A stretch of 64,000 nt of DNA, taken from positions 124,001-188,000 of the forward strand of contig NZ_CP021876.1 of assembly GCF_002197645.1 (NCBI RefSeq), given 5' to 3'. Shown in pieces: positions 1 to 10,400 of the stretch. The first letter of the stretch is position 1, and every line of letters starts with the position of its first letter. This DNA is from Enterococcus wangshanyuanii (GTDB taxonomy: Bacteria > Bacillota > Bacilli > Lactobacillales > Enterococcaceae). The notes under the pieces are model-generated. The model searched no databases and had not been told where the DNA came from. It saw nothing but the letters and a program-made list of their open reading frames with translations. The position numbers and the translations under genes were made by a program.

Positions 1-2153
1 GTGACTTGTGATTCATTAGTCAAGTCAATCGTATCTCCCACAGTAGCAATCAAAGAAACCGTATAGCCTGGCAGTTCTTGATCCGCTTCATTTAGAAATG
101 TCACAAGCAATTGAGACTCTACACTCACAACTGTCACTGTTGCAGTAACTTCCTCATACTCATTTTTATAGGTCACAATGTATTCATTTTCCTTGGATGT
201 ATCAACCGATCCTGTCACAGAAATAGCGTCAATTGTGAGTGGTTCACCGTAAGCATTTGTCGCAGAAACAAAGTTATCACTCGCTGTCCAAGAGTCACCT
301 AGATTAATGGTACTATCCTTCACTTCAATTGTTTCTTTATTCGGCTCCCAAATATAGGTTCCAGCCGTTTCTGGAGTAAGTGTGTTCATTAAATCATTAC
401 TAGAAGCATAGATAACATCTTTATTGCCTTCAGAGATACCTATCCACCGGCCACTATACTCTTTAGTTCTAACTCTATTAGGTAAATTTTGGTACTGATT
501 TACAACCTCAGAAAAAGACGGACCTAACGTTAGTTTACTTAGTTCTAAGGCCCCCTGAAACATCCCATAAGTAGTGACCCCACTTTTAAGGGAGAAAGAA
601 GAAATATCTAGACTGGATAATCTTTTTGCCCCTGAAAACATACCTCTCATATCCGTTACATTACTTGTATCCCAACCACTTACATCCAGCGTTGTTAGGT
701 TTCTTACAAAAGCAAACATTTTCTCCATACTCGTTACCTTGTTTGTGTTCCAGTTGCTCACATCTAGGCTAGTTAGGCTGATTGCTCTATCAAACATACT
801 CATCATATCTACTACCTGACTTGTGTCCCAGTTACTTACACCTAGTTCGATTAGACTGCTTGCTCCGAAAAACATGTAGCTCATATTCCTTACCTGACTT
901 GTGTCCCAGCTACTTACATCTAGATCATTTAGACTACTTGTTCCGTAAAACATATTCCTCATACTCGTTACCTTACTCGTATCCCAATTACTTGTATCTA
1001 AACTGGTTAGATTATCTGCCACTTGAAACATCTGACTCATATTCGTTACTTGACCTGTATTCCAGTTACTCACATCTAGACTGGTTAGACTGCTTGCTCC
1101 CTGAAACATGTCACTCATATTCGTTACTTTTCCTGTATTCCAGTTACTCACATCTAGACTGGTTAGACTGCTTGCTCCGTGAAACATGTCACTCATATTC
1201 GTTACTTTTCCTGTATTCCAGTTACTCACATCTAGACTGGTTAGACTGCTTGCTCCCTGAAATGTGCCACTCATACTCGTTACCTTACTTGTATCCCAAT
1301 TACTTACATCTAGGTTTGTTAAACTGTTTGCGTCGAAAAATATGGCAACCATAGCCGTTACATTACTTGTATCCCAATTACTTACATCTAAGCTTGTTAA
1401 GCTGCTTGCGTCGTAAAACATGCCATTCATAGTCGTTACATTACTTGTATCCCAATTACTTACATCTAAGCTTGTTAAGCTACTTGCTCCGAAAAACATC
1501 TGACTCATAACCGTTACATTACTTGTATCCCAATTACTTACATCTAAACTTGTTAAACTGCTTGCTCCTCGAAACATCCTTAACATACTAGTTACGTTTC
1601 CAACATCTAAATTTCCAAAATTTTCAATACTTATCAAGTTTTCTAGAGGGGAGGCTATATTGTTTGCAAATAGATCGTCAGATATTTCAGGCGCAATTAC
1701 TGGTCCAGTGAATACAATACGTTTTACTGACCGTGAAGGCACACTGGATCCATTCCCCACCCACGGAGAAGTCCCACTTGTTCCTAGTGATCCAGAATCA
1801 ATAGTCAATACTCCAGTTGCATCATCAAATGTCCATGGACTAGTTCCCCAAGTACCGCTAACTAAATTCTTAGTTGTGACATTCTTTTTTGCATTTACTT
1901 GATCATCTTGTTTATCTGCCCCATTCAATAGAGCATCTTCAAAATTAGATGTAGATACTTCTCTTTTTTCTTCTATACTAGATCGATTAAAATCCTCACT
2001 CAACATTTCCAATGCTGATTCCTTTATTGAAGTATCTCCTTTGTTTAAAGCAGATACTTTATTATTTTCTGCTTGTAAATTCCACCAAGAAATACTCATT
2101 GCACAAATAGCAAATATGCTCCCATAAAATAGCAAAACTATTTTATTTTTCAT
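1..2153 (-). CDS. BspA-like repeat surface protein, C-terminus outside the window
   Basis: The open frame runs from an ATG at 2153 (upstream GGAGGAG) to the window edge, 717 codons, so the C-terminus is missing. It starts with a signal peptide of about 28 residues. About 14 BspA-like repeats of 24-25 residues (pattern MFxGASSLTSLDVSNWDTS) span roughly residues 185-520. A bacterial Ig-like domain (about 600-675, beginning KDSTINLGDSW) and the start of a MucBP-like module (DTIDLTNESQVT) follow. The same module in the protein at 29587 leads into a WxL domain, so a WxL C-terminus is possible here but cannot be seen. It is expected to be an extracellular adhesin or matrix-binding protein. It lies 71 bp downstream of a membrane-protein gene and is probably co-transcribed with the WxL-interacting protein gene. 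Confidence 0.85.
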   Translation of the reverse strand, partial: MKNKIVLLFYGSIFAICAMSISWWNLQAENNKVSALNKGDTSIKESALEMLSEDFNRSSIEEKREVSTSNFEDALLNGADKQDDQVNAKKNVTTKNLVSGTWGTSPWTFDDATGVLTIDSGSLGTSGTSPWVGNGSSVPSRSVKRIVFTGPVIAPEISDDLFANNIASPLENLISIENFGNLDVGNVTSMLRMFRGASSLTSLDVSNWDTSNVTVMSQMFFGASSLTSLDVSNWDTSNVTTMNGMFYDASSLTSLDVSNWDTSNVTAMVAIFFDANSLTNLDVSNWDTSKVTSMSGTFQGASSLTSLDVSNWNTGKVTNMSDMFHGASSLTSLDVSNWNTGKVTNMSDMFQGASSLTSLDVSNWNTGQVTNMSQMFQVADNLTSLDTSNWDTSKVTSMRNMFYGTSSLNDLDVSSWDTSQVRNMSYMFFGASSLIELGVSNWDTSQVVDMMSMFDRAISLTSLDVSNWNTNKVTSMEKMFAFVRNLTTLDVSGWDTSNVTDMRGMFSGAKRLSSLDISSFSLKSGVTTYGMFQGALELSKLTLGPSFSEVVNQYQNLPNRVRTKEYSGRWIGISEGNKDVIYASSNDLMNTLTPETAGTYIWEPNKETIEVKDSTINLGDSWTASDNFVSATNAYGEPLTIDAISVTGSVDTSKENEYIVTYKNEYEEVTATVTVVSVESQLLVTFLNEADQELPGYTVSLIATVGDTIDLTNESQV

Positions 2154-2224
2154 TCAATCTCCTCCTACTTTTTCATTTCTCAACTAAATTAATTCACAGT
2201 TAAGATATCGTTAAAGTCAATTCT

Positions 2225-2899
2225 CTATTTGTTATCTTTTGTTGTATTCAAGGCTGCTTCATCTATTCGAAATTCTTCAATGACTACTTGCTCTTGTTTC
2301 TTAACCTTCTTTATAACTTCTTGAATATTTTCCAATTGAACGGAGTTTGTATAAAAGTCAGTTGGTTGTGAAGCTATTGTTTGCCCTAATTCTTTTAACA
2401 GAAGATAGTAACGATTGATGTTGTATTGGCTCGTACTACTAAGATGATTGTCTGCTCTTTTGATTGAATATGCTGATAACTCTGTACCAAAAATACGTAA
2501 GTTTGCAGATATCTTATCATCCATTCCCACACTATTATCCTCTTGCAACTGATCTTCCACAGCTTGAACTAAAATATAGCCTTCTGCAATTGTTTTTTGA
2601 TCCTCTTCGGTTAAGTTTGTGGCTTGATAGTACATTGCATAGACTGAGGCTGAGGTGCTAAGTCCTGCAAAAAAAATGAGAAAAATCAGAAAGTACAATA
2701 AACGTTGCCTCTTTATCACTAGTTGTTTCTTTTTTGTACTAATCTTCTTTCGTTTTCGCTTGTTTTTCACACGAATATGAGTCAACTCCTTTAATACAAC
2801 ACCATGCCGAACTCTGGCTATTAAAGTAATAGCTCCCAACACGCCTAGAAGAATCCCTAACGATAGTAGCGCAACAGAAAATCTATCTATTAATGTCAT
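2225..2899 (-). CDS. membrane protein of a WxL-type surface locus, function unknown
   Basis: 224 residues with a clear ribosome binding site (GGGGAAGGAAG) before the ATG. There are two hydrophobic segments, at about residues 5-28 and 68-92. A very basic loop (KNKRKRKKISTKKK) separates them, and a mostly hydrophilic C-terminal domain of about 130 residues follows and should face outside. No family was recognised. It sits 44 bp after the DUF916/DUF3324 gene and just before a BspA-like surface protein gene, which suggests a role in display or assembly of these surface proteins. This role is inferred from position only. Confidence 0.75.
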   Translation of the reverse strand: MTLIDRFSVALLSLGILLGVLGAITLIARVRHGVVLKELTHIRVKNKRKRKKISTKKKQLVIKRQRLLYFLIFLIFFAGLSTSASVYAMYYQATNLTEEDQKTIAEGYILVQAVEDQLQEDNSVGMDDKISANLRIFGTELSAYSIKRADNHLSSTSQYNINRYYLLLKELGQTIASQPTDFYTNSVQLENIQEVIKKVKKQEQVVIEEFRIDEAALNTTKDNK

Positions 2900-2943
2900 C
2901 TTCCTTCCCCTTTCGCTTAACCTCTATTAGATACCAATTATTT

Positions 2944-4035
2944 TTATCCCTTCTTCTTTGCCTTCTTCTTTCTCTCGAACTCTTCTTGTTCTTTTTTCAT
3001 CTTATTGTTTCTGAGATAAACAATAAGCAAAAGAACTACTACTAAAATTAATCCTGCACCTACAATTGAACCCACCAATAACCAATTAATACCTGGTTCT
3101 TGAATTAAACCAACAGCTTTCTTGTTAAAGTCTTCTGCGTCTTTCTTACTAATCGTAAACCCTTCTGTCCACTCCCATTTTTGACTCCCCGACTTTGCTA
3201 GGATATGCGCTCTATACTTCCCTGGTTTCATTGGCTGTCCTTCCATAGACACAGGAAAGTTCATCACTGTATTAGGTGCAAAACGCATATTTGAACGTGT
3301 TGCCTCATACAATACATTATCATCATTTTCTCCCATAATTTGAGCTTCTACTGAAACATCTTTAACAATATCACTAGATTTATTTCCTAAGTCAATAACT
3401 ATGGTATTCTTATAGTCAGGTTGATCTGCATATGCTTTCACAAATCCCAATTCATATGGGATTTCCGTCTCTGATTCTCGCAATTGTAGCCCCAAAACAT
3501 AAGCATATTCATTCACAACCATTGTTCCTCGTTGCTCGCTTGGATTCTCATCTTTCGTTACCCGCTGCATATGAATCCCACCTAGTACTATTCCATCAAA
3601 TGATGTCTCTGGCATAGTCAGTTTAATTGATAGTGGAACTACTTTTCCGACTGGAATTTCAAGTGTTTTTGGTACATCCACAATATCTGTAAAGTTAAAC
3701 TTCATTGACTTATCTGCCTGTAGACTTGTTGATCCATATTCAATTACTCCATTTGGATTGGTTCTAGCGCTGTTGGCACTTACTGACACAGTAATTGGCT
3801 CTGAACCTGGGTTGCTTAACAACACCTCGACTGTCTGTTCTTGACCAGGTTTCATCTTCAGATCAAAATAACCATTTTTGGATAATTGATTTTCTGGATA
3901 AACAATCTTATATGTAAAACCAATTGCACCAGCTGGACTATCGTCTTTCTCTCCTTGTGCCAAAAGAGGTGTACCTAGAAAGAAAAACACGACCATTCCC
4001 AGAATCCATATGTAAACTTTAGACTTACTGTTCAT
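2944..4035 (-). CDS. WxL-interacting protein (DUF916-DUF3324)
   Basis: 363 residues from the ATG at 4035, chosen because AGGGAGGAATAGT lies directly upstream; a longer frame to 4062 lacks a site. It has an N-terminal signal peptide, then a DUF916-like beta-rich domain (GFTYKIVYPENQ, PGQEQTVEVLLSNPG), then a DUF3324-like domain (PNTVMNFPVSM, PGKYRAHILAKSG). A C-terminal membrane helix (about 310-335) is followed by a lysine-rich tail. Proteins of this family bind peptidoglycan and WxL-domain proteins and hold them at the cell surface. No intact WxL domain is visible in this window, so its partner may be the left-edge BspA-like protein or lie outside. Confidence 0.9.
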   Translation of the reverse strand: MNSKSKVYIWILGMVVFFFLGTPLLAQGEKDDSPAGAIGFTYKIVYPENQLSKNGYFDLKMKPGQEQTVEVLLSNPGSEPITVSVSANSARTNPNGVIEYGSTSLQADKSMKFNFTDIVDVPKTLEIPVGKVVPLSIKLTMPETSFDGIVLGGIHMQRVTKDENPSEQRGTMVVNEYAYVLGLQLRESETEIPYELGFVKAYADQPDYKNTIVIDLGNKSSDIVKDVSVEAQIMGENDDNVLYEATRSNMRFAPNTVMNFPVSMEGQPMKPGKYRAHILAKSGSQKWEWTEGFTISKKDAEDFNKKAVGLIQEPGINWLLVGSIVGAGLILVVVLLLIVYLRNNKMKKEQEEFERKKKAKKKG

Positions 4036-4275
4036 ACTATTCCTCCCTGAAGGGACATACATCGTCTTCTATTCCTAGCTACAAAACCTTCTACGACTCC
4101 TACTTGGGTAAGTTTTACCATAGCTACTGTATTCAAGAATTTGAATTTCATGTATATTCCTTTTTAAAAATTTATTTCACCAATATTAGTATCTAAGATA
4201 ACTTTCTTTTTTTAATTTAAACAACTATCTTGCATCTACTACTCTACTTCATTAATTTTTGAAAGAATATATTCA

Positions 4276-6576
4276 CTATTTAATATTCTCTGAAGTTGAA
4301 TCTTTTCTTTTAATCGCAACCATGAGTAGTCCAATATCTAACAGAAGAATACCAATCATATGTATAAAAAGTGTCTTGTTTTCTCCAGCTGAAGGTAGAT
4401 TAGATTGTGCATTTTCAAGCCTATGCTTTTTAGCATTTGTTGTAAATTGAGGACTACCTGGTTTCACGTTCTTTTCAACAGTTAGACTACCCTCAGATGT
4501 TGGAGATTCTTTTATTGGAGCTTTTTTCCCTTTTACTGTTATTGTTGCTATAGCCGTAGTATCTTCAAACGTATAAGATACCTCGTAAACGCCCGCTTTC
4601 TTAACATCTACTTTTGACGCATCTACCGTTAGTTGATCGAATGGGACTGTATCTCCATACTTATCGTATGCATCATCCAAATTATTTTCTGCTGTCCACT
4701 CATCTCCTACGTTAATCGTAGAATCATGTACATTTACTTCAACTGCGTATTCTTTTCTTTCTACTGTTACTGTCGCTACAGCCGTGGTATCTTCAAACGT
4801 ATAAGATACCTCGTAAACGCCCGCTTTCTTAACATCTACTCTTGACGCATCTACCGTTAGTTGATCGAATGGGACTGCGTCTCCATATCTATCGTATGCA
4901 TCATCAAAATTATTTTCTGCTATCCACTCATCTCCTACGTTAATCGTAGAATCATGTACATTTACTTCAACTGCGTATTCTTTTCTTTCTACAGTTACTA
5001 TTGCTACAGCCGTAGTATCTTCAAACGTATAAGATACCTCGTAAACGCCCGCTTTCTTAATATCTACTTTTGACGCATCTACCGTTAGTTGATCGAATGG
5101 GATTGTGTCTCCATACTTATCATATGCATCATCAAAATTATTTTCTGCTGTCCACTCGTCTCCTACATTAATCGTAGAATCGTGGACGTTTATTTGGTTT
5201 GTTCCTTTTATTTCCCAAACATAAGTTTCTACTAAATTATTGAGCTCATGTTTAGGGTATAGCGATATCAGTTCTGCTGTAGTATATGTATGCCCTTTTG
5301 GTTTATTTGTTGTCCCGTTCTCAACAGCTTGCCAATTACCTGTATATAAAGAATCAGAAGGTGGAGAATTCAACTGCATACTTGAAGTTAAAAAAACATT
5401 TGAACCCAACGCTATTTCTCGCAACCCAGAACTAGAAAACATGCTGTCGTTCGATGATACATTGGACATATTCCAGTTACTTATATCCAAACTTGTTAAG
5501 TTTCTGGTACCATAAAACAAAGTCCTCATTCTAGTAACCTTAGATGTATTCCAATTACTTACATCCAAATTTGCTAAGCTAGCTGCTCCAGAAAACATGC
5601 TCTCCATATTTGAAACATTGGATGTGTCCCAATTACTCACATCTAAATTTGTCAAGTTGCTAGCTCTAAAAAACATGTTCCACATAGTAATGACCTTAGA
5701 TGTATTCCAATTACTTACATCCAAACTTACTAAGTTGCTAGCATTATAAAACATGCTCGACGTATTTACGACATTAGACATATCCCAATTACTCACATCC
5801 AAATTTGCTAAATTATCCGCTCCAGCAAACATGTTGCTCATATCTGTAACTTTAGATGTGTTCCAGTTACTTACGTTCAGCTCTGTGACTTTAACTGCAT
5901 CAAACATGCCAAACATGTCAACAACATTAGATGTATCCCAATTGCTCACATCTAAACTTGTCAAGTTACTAGTATTCCTAAACATAAACCTCATCTGGGT
6001 AACATTAGACGTATTGAAAAAGTAAGTTCCACTTATTTCTTCCAGATTGCTCATACCATCAAAAAGACCTGTTGAGTTTGAAGGCAGTATTACCTCTCCA
6101 GTTACTTCAATTTTTTTTATACTCTTTCTAATCTCTTCCTGTGCCCAAGGTCGCAAACTCAGTATTCCCCACTCACCAGTACCAATTACCATTGTTTGTG
6201 TATCAGAATTGTATGTCCATTCACTAGTTCCGTATGTTCCACTACTCAAACTATCTGATTGAGCCAGAATTCCTGTTTCATCAGCTACGCTGTCAGTTGC
6301 TGCTTCTAATTCAATAGGAGAAGATTGGGCCTCTATAGAGGGAAGTTCATAGTCGTTTCCTTCACCACTTGCCGTAAGATCTTCACTTACATTCGAGTCC
6401 GTACTATCTTCTAAAGGAATACTATCATCATTCTCAGAGTCATCTGTCAACTCTACTTGAGCTAAGTCATTATCGTTTACATTGTCAGATGTCGCAAATA
6501 CAGTATAACTAGGACTCATTCCAGAAAGCACCAAAACCATCACACTAACTTTCGTTAACACTCGATTATACTTCAT
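4276..6576 (-). CDS. LPXTG-type anchored BspA-like surface protein with three Ig-like repeats
   Basis: 766 residues from the ATG at 6576, which follows GTGAGGAGAAATAT; the frame extends upstream but without a ribosome binding site. Order: signal peptide ending near TVFA, an acidic linker, eight BspA-like repeats (pattern LDVSNWDTSNV, about residues 175-385), then three near-identical 76-residue Ig-like repeats (VHDSTINVGDEW to TVERKEYAVE). A sortase signal LPSAGE, a hydrophobic segment and a basic tail (IKRKD) close the protein. LPSAG departs from LPXTG at position four, as often seen in enterococci and lactobacilli. It is expected to be a sortase-anchored adhesin. About 240 bp separate it from the downstream WxL-interacting protein gene. 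Confidence 0.9.
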   Translation of the reverse strand: MKYNRVLTKVSVMVLVLSGMSPSYTVFATSDNVNDNDLAQVELTDDSENDDSIPLEDSTDSNVSEDLTASGEGNDYELPSIEAQSSPIELEAATDSVADETGILAQSDSLSSGTYGTSEWTYNSDTQTMVIGTGEWGILSLRPWAQEEIRKSIKKIEVTGEVILPSNSTGLFDGMSNLEEISGTYFFNTSNVTQMRFMFRNTSNLTSLDVSNWDTSNVVDMFGMFDAVKVTELNVSNWNTSKVTDMSNMFAGADNLANLDVSNWDMSNVVNTSSMFYNASNLVSLDVSNWNTSKVITMWNMFFRASNLTNLDVSNWDTSNVSNMESMFSGAASLANLDVSNWNTSKVTRMRTLFYGTRNLTSLDISNWNMSNVSSNDSMFSSSGLREIALGSNVFLTSSMQLNSPPSDSLYTGNWQAVENGTTNKPKGHTYTTAELISLYPKHELNNLVETYVWEIKGTNQINVHDSTINVGDEWTAENNFDDAYDKYGDTIPFDQLTVDASKVDIKKAGVYEVSYTFEDTTAVAIVTVERKEYAVEVNVHDSTINVGDEWIAENNFDDAYDRYGDAVPFDQLTVDASRVDVKKAGVYEVSYTFEDTTAVATVTVERKEYAVEVNVHDSTINVGDEWTAENNLDDAYDKYGDTVPFDQLTVDASKVDVKKAGVYEVSYTFEDTTAIATITVKGKKAPIKESPTSEGSLTVEKNVKPGSPQFTTNAKKHRLENAQSNLPSAGENKTLFIHMIGILLLDIGLLMVAIKRKDSTSENIK
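4520..5195 (-). repeat. three tandem 228-bp repeats encoding Ig-like domains
   Basis: Within the LPSAG-anchored protein gene, a 228-bp unit occurs three times in a row with only a few base differences. For example, the block containing cttcaaacgtataagatacc recurs near 4565, 4793 and 5021. The near identity at DNA level suggests recent duplication or gene conversion and predicts copy-number variation between strains. Confidence 0.85.
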
Positions 6577-7482
6577 ATATTTCTCCTCACTATAAGTTGT
6601 ATTTCCATTGTCACTACTGATCAATATCTATGTACTATTTAAACTGTCCTACAAAAAAGGCAACAACAATCGGCTTTAAGAACAATATTATGTTTAGACA
6701 CCTTCTATATTCTTCTTTTTTACTACCTGTTTATTCACAATTTCTACCTCTCTTTCCTAATTAATATTCATACCTAACTGCCTCCAACTGAATGCTTTTC
6801 TTGATAACTTATTACTGCTACAAGAAAGCAACAACAGCAACGATACCAATAAATAATACAAAAATAATAGCTGTTTTTCATCAAAAAAAATGAAAAAAAA
6901 ATATTTTTTTTTAATTCCATTAGAAAATATACGAACTAAAAAGTAATCTAAAACAATCTTAAAGAAATTTATACACACCTAAAAACAATTAACCTTCGTA
7001 TTTATTTGAAAAAATAAAAAAAAAAAATAATAATAGCGTTTTCTTTAAAATCGAATAATATGAATTATATTCTGAAAATATCTCGTTCATCCCCAATTTA
7101 TATACTTATACCCGTTAAATATATAAGGAATCTACAAATTTCCCATTTTACATTGACAATACTCCGTTTATACGCTCATTTAGAATGAAACATTCTCGTA
7201 TATACTTTATGCGAAACAACTGTAAATCTATTAGGGGCAAGACAATGTCTTCTTATAGTATTGAATTATTTTCTCTACATCGAGTAGTCTGTTAAAAAGT
7301 TTGATTTATCGTGATTGATTTTGCTAATTCCATCATAAGTATTTGAAACTACAGCTTACATCAAAAAAGTATTCATCTGATTTTTCAACAATGCATTTTT
7401 TACTTTGTATCGTTACAGTTTACCCATAAGAGCAATCAAGTTCTTCCTCTCTTATAGGTAAACCAAAAATTACTATACTTTT
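6577..7482 (-). other. AT-rich intergenic region carrying a second copy of a regulator-gene upstream region
   Basis: No convincing gene is seen; a 73-codon frame at 6757-6978 is low-complexity and has no support. The stretch from about 6740 to 7090 resembles 16005-16350, the upstream region of the orphan response-regulator gene. Both share tctttcctaatta near the putative start, then a ctgcctcc/ctacttcc-aaatgaatgctt-like block, tgtttttcatcaaa, a poly-A/T tract and the block aatagcg-tttctt. At 6740 only a short frame starting GTG AAT AAA and ending after about 14 codons remains where the regulator gene would begin. This suggests a duplicated promoter region that lost its regulator. Confidence 0.55.
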
Positions 7483-10400
7483 CTATTTAGCTTTTTTTCC
7501 AAATAAATTAGTTTTATAGTCCCAACTATACGGTTTTGGACTATCGTCTCCATCAATGTTTGGAGTGATAAATACAGTTATCCAGCATTCGTCAGAGTTA
7601 TCAAAATCTACAGGAACTTCATTATCTAGTTTGATGCTTTCTTTATTTTTACTTGAATGATCTTCACCTAAATTCTTCTCATCGATTGTTAGAATATAAC
7701 CCACAAATTTATAATATTCGGGAACTCTTGTTTTTAACACTAAGTTAGTATCTTCAAAAATTATATATTTTTTAAATAAATCAGAAGTAATATGTTGCTC
7801 ATCGTCTATCGTCGTACTCTTTGATGTTAATGGGCGTTCCATAGACAGTTCATTTCCTTCTAACACATGAAATCCCATTGATGGAATCACAACATCTTCA
7901 TTTGGATTTAAAACTGTTTGTCTAATATTTATCTTATTAATGTCTTTTTTAACCTTTATTTCCACAGCTGGTGATTCTACTACCTGTAGATCATTCGATG
8001 CTACAGCAAAAGAATTATACATGACTTTCTCAGTCTTAAAATCAATATTTTCATCTGCTTTCATATCAAATTCTACAGTGAATGTTTCTAAGTCTTCTAG
8101 AATTTCAGATTCCTTTAATGAAATTTTAAAGCTTCTAATATCACTCCATTTTTGAACTTCACTTGCTGACAACCAAATTGGGGAAGATGAATTGGCAGGA
8201 TTTGTAATCTTTTGAGTCGTCGATGGGTAATTAACTTTTTGAATTAAATCATCTCGCTTCGGGTTTTCTGATGTGCTGTACATAACATCAAATTTGCTCG
8301 CCCACTCGTCATTTAAAACAATTTTATCCAGGAGGTGAAGATTTGCTTGACTTCCTCTTGCAACATTATCTGTGATCCCAGAATCATCTATTGACGGGAA
8401 AACATCCATTAACACAAAATTATCTATAGTATCTTTTAGTGGATTAGTAACTTTTAATTGAAACGAAAGTTTTTCTGTAGAACTAATTGAAACTTTGTTT
8501 TTATAATTTGCATCTGCTTCTTTTTTTACAAATTTTTCCACAGATACTCCTGTTCTTTTTAATAGTTGATAGTTGTTAGACGATTTAAAATACTGTTGTG
8601 TCGTATCACCATCTCCATTTATATCACTTTGGTCATTCTCAACTATCGTGTCAGTAATTATTCCAGTACCTGGTACTGCGGAAAACTTATTATTCTTAGC
8701 AAAACCAAATACTGTTGGTCTTAACTTAGGTCCCGCTTTATCACTAACATTAATTGCAAATTCTACTGATACGCTAGAATTTGCAAACACTCTTTTATCA
8801 TTCCAATGAACCTTGATGAGTTGTTGCTCTGTCCCATTGTAATTGTCTGTTACAACTTCAAAATCACCATTTGCTGAACTATCATCTTCATCTGATTTCA
8901 AACCCAAACTATCAGTAAAAATTGGTTTGGCACCCATATTCATTTGAATACCTTTAGGCAATAATATATAGGATTCTATAGGTTCTTGAAGGTCTACATT
9001 TGAACTGTAGTCATTACGTAAAGTAGCTTTCAACTTATTTTCTCCTACTAAAACAGCATCTCCAGAATGATCCAAAAACTCTACACTTGCTTTAACAATT
9101 GGAGCCATATTGGTTGTTGCTTCAATATTTACAGTTCTAGGACCTAACCAGTCTGTAGGCGATTGATGATTTTCACCATATCTATAATATTCTTTAGTTT
9201 CTCCGTGAATTTTACCTCTATAGAATGTTCTATTTGCTAGGGTACCAGTAGCACCCTGTTTAACTCGATAATTAGAATATACTCCTAGAAAAGTGTCTAC
9301 TGGCATTCTGGTACCTTGCAAATTAGTATTTGCAGTATTTTTATTATCATCATATTGATATAACACTTCATAAGACAACACTCGCTCATTTTCACTCAAC
9401 ATTAAATCTTTTCTACCTAACAATATTGTATCATCTAATAAAATTTTTGTTGTTTGTTCATCTGTCAATTGTAGCTTTCGAAAATTGTTAGGTGAATTTA
9501 TTTCAAATTTGATGCTAATTCTGGGTATTGAATCAAATGGTGTTACTGGAACACCATATAGTACATATTGTGTTGGCTTATATATTCTAATACTACTCAA
9601 TATGAGATTTGGGTCCACTACTTCATTCACCCCAATATAATCAAATTCTACTCGATTTCGATACATTGCTTCATAGTCCCAACGCCTAGCAGACAAACGA
9701 CCAGGGTCATTGTATGCTTTTCCTCCTACTAAAGACACCTGGTTTACGAACAATAGATCCGCACCATCTGTCGTAGTGATATTAGGGTTCACACTACTAC
9801 CTAGACCACCCTTGTTATTTCCTGGGCCCCTGTACACAGAACTTATAAAATTTCCATTTGATGAAGGAAATTTATATTCTGAAGTTCCAGTCCTAACAAT
9901 CCCCTCCTTTGTGTCAGACGAAGCGGATACATCATCTGTCCCAAAAGAGCTCATAAAATATTGATTAGACAGAACCGTCCTATCTTTAACTCCTTTAGCA
10001 ATTTTTGTATACACTTGAAACTCAATATCGAAAATCGTTTTCCCTTCTTCAATAGATTTTTTTTGCTCCTCAATGGATGGAGCAGGAAATATCCATGAAT
10101 AATGTGTTGATCCATCTATTTGCTTTTCGACTATTGGTTCTACACCTAAAGAGTTACCTACATATTCAAGATTAGAATTTACAATCTTATCAGTTATTTT
10201 AATAGGACTACCTTCTTTTAAGAAAATTAACCCTGTATTACTACTATTAACAGTGGATTTTATTTTCCAATTGATAGTATCACCTGGCATTGGTGCTAAT
10301 CCTGCAGATCGATCTTGTGAGCCATCATAAATTTTCGACATAGACATGTTTATAGTGCTTTTAATTTTTACTTTTGCCATGTCACTCATATTTATTTCTT

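Noticed and set aside
782..1354. 190-codon plus-strand frame with Tyr/Ser/Leu-rich repeats
   Set aside because: It is antisense to the BspA-like repeats; composition is unnatural and no start signal is seen.
600..1600. Regular 75-bp repeats that could suggest a CRISPR array
   Set aside because: The repeats are coding BspA-like units in frame, without unique spacers.
6757..6978. 73-codon minus-strand frame
   Set aside because: Low-complexity Phe/Leu-rich sequence in an A/T-run region without ribosome binding site; it lies in a duplicated upstream region.
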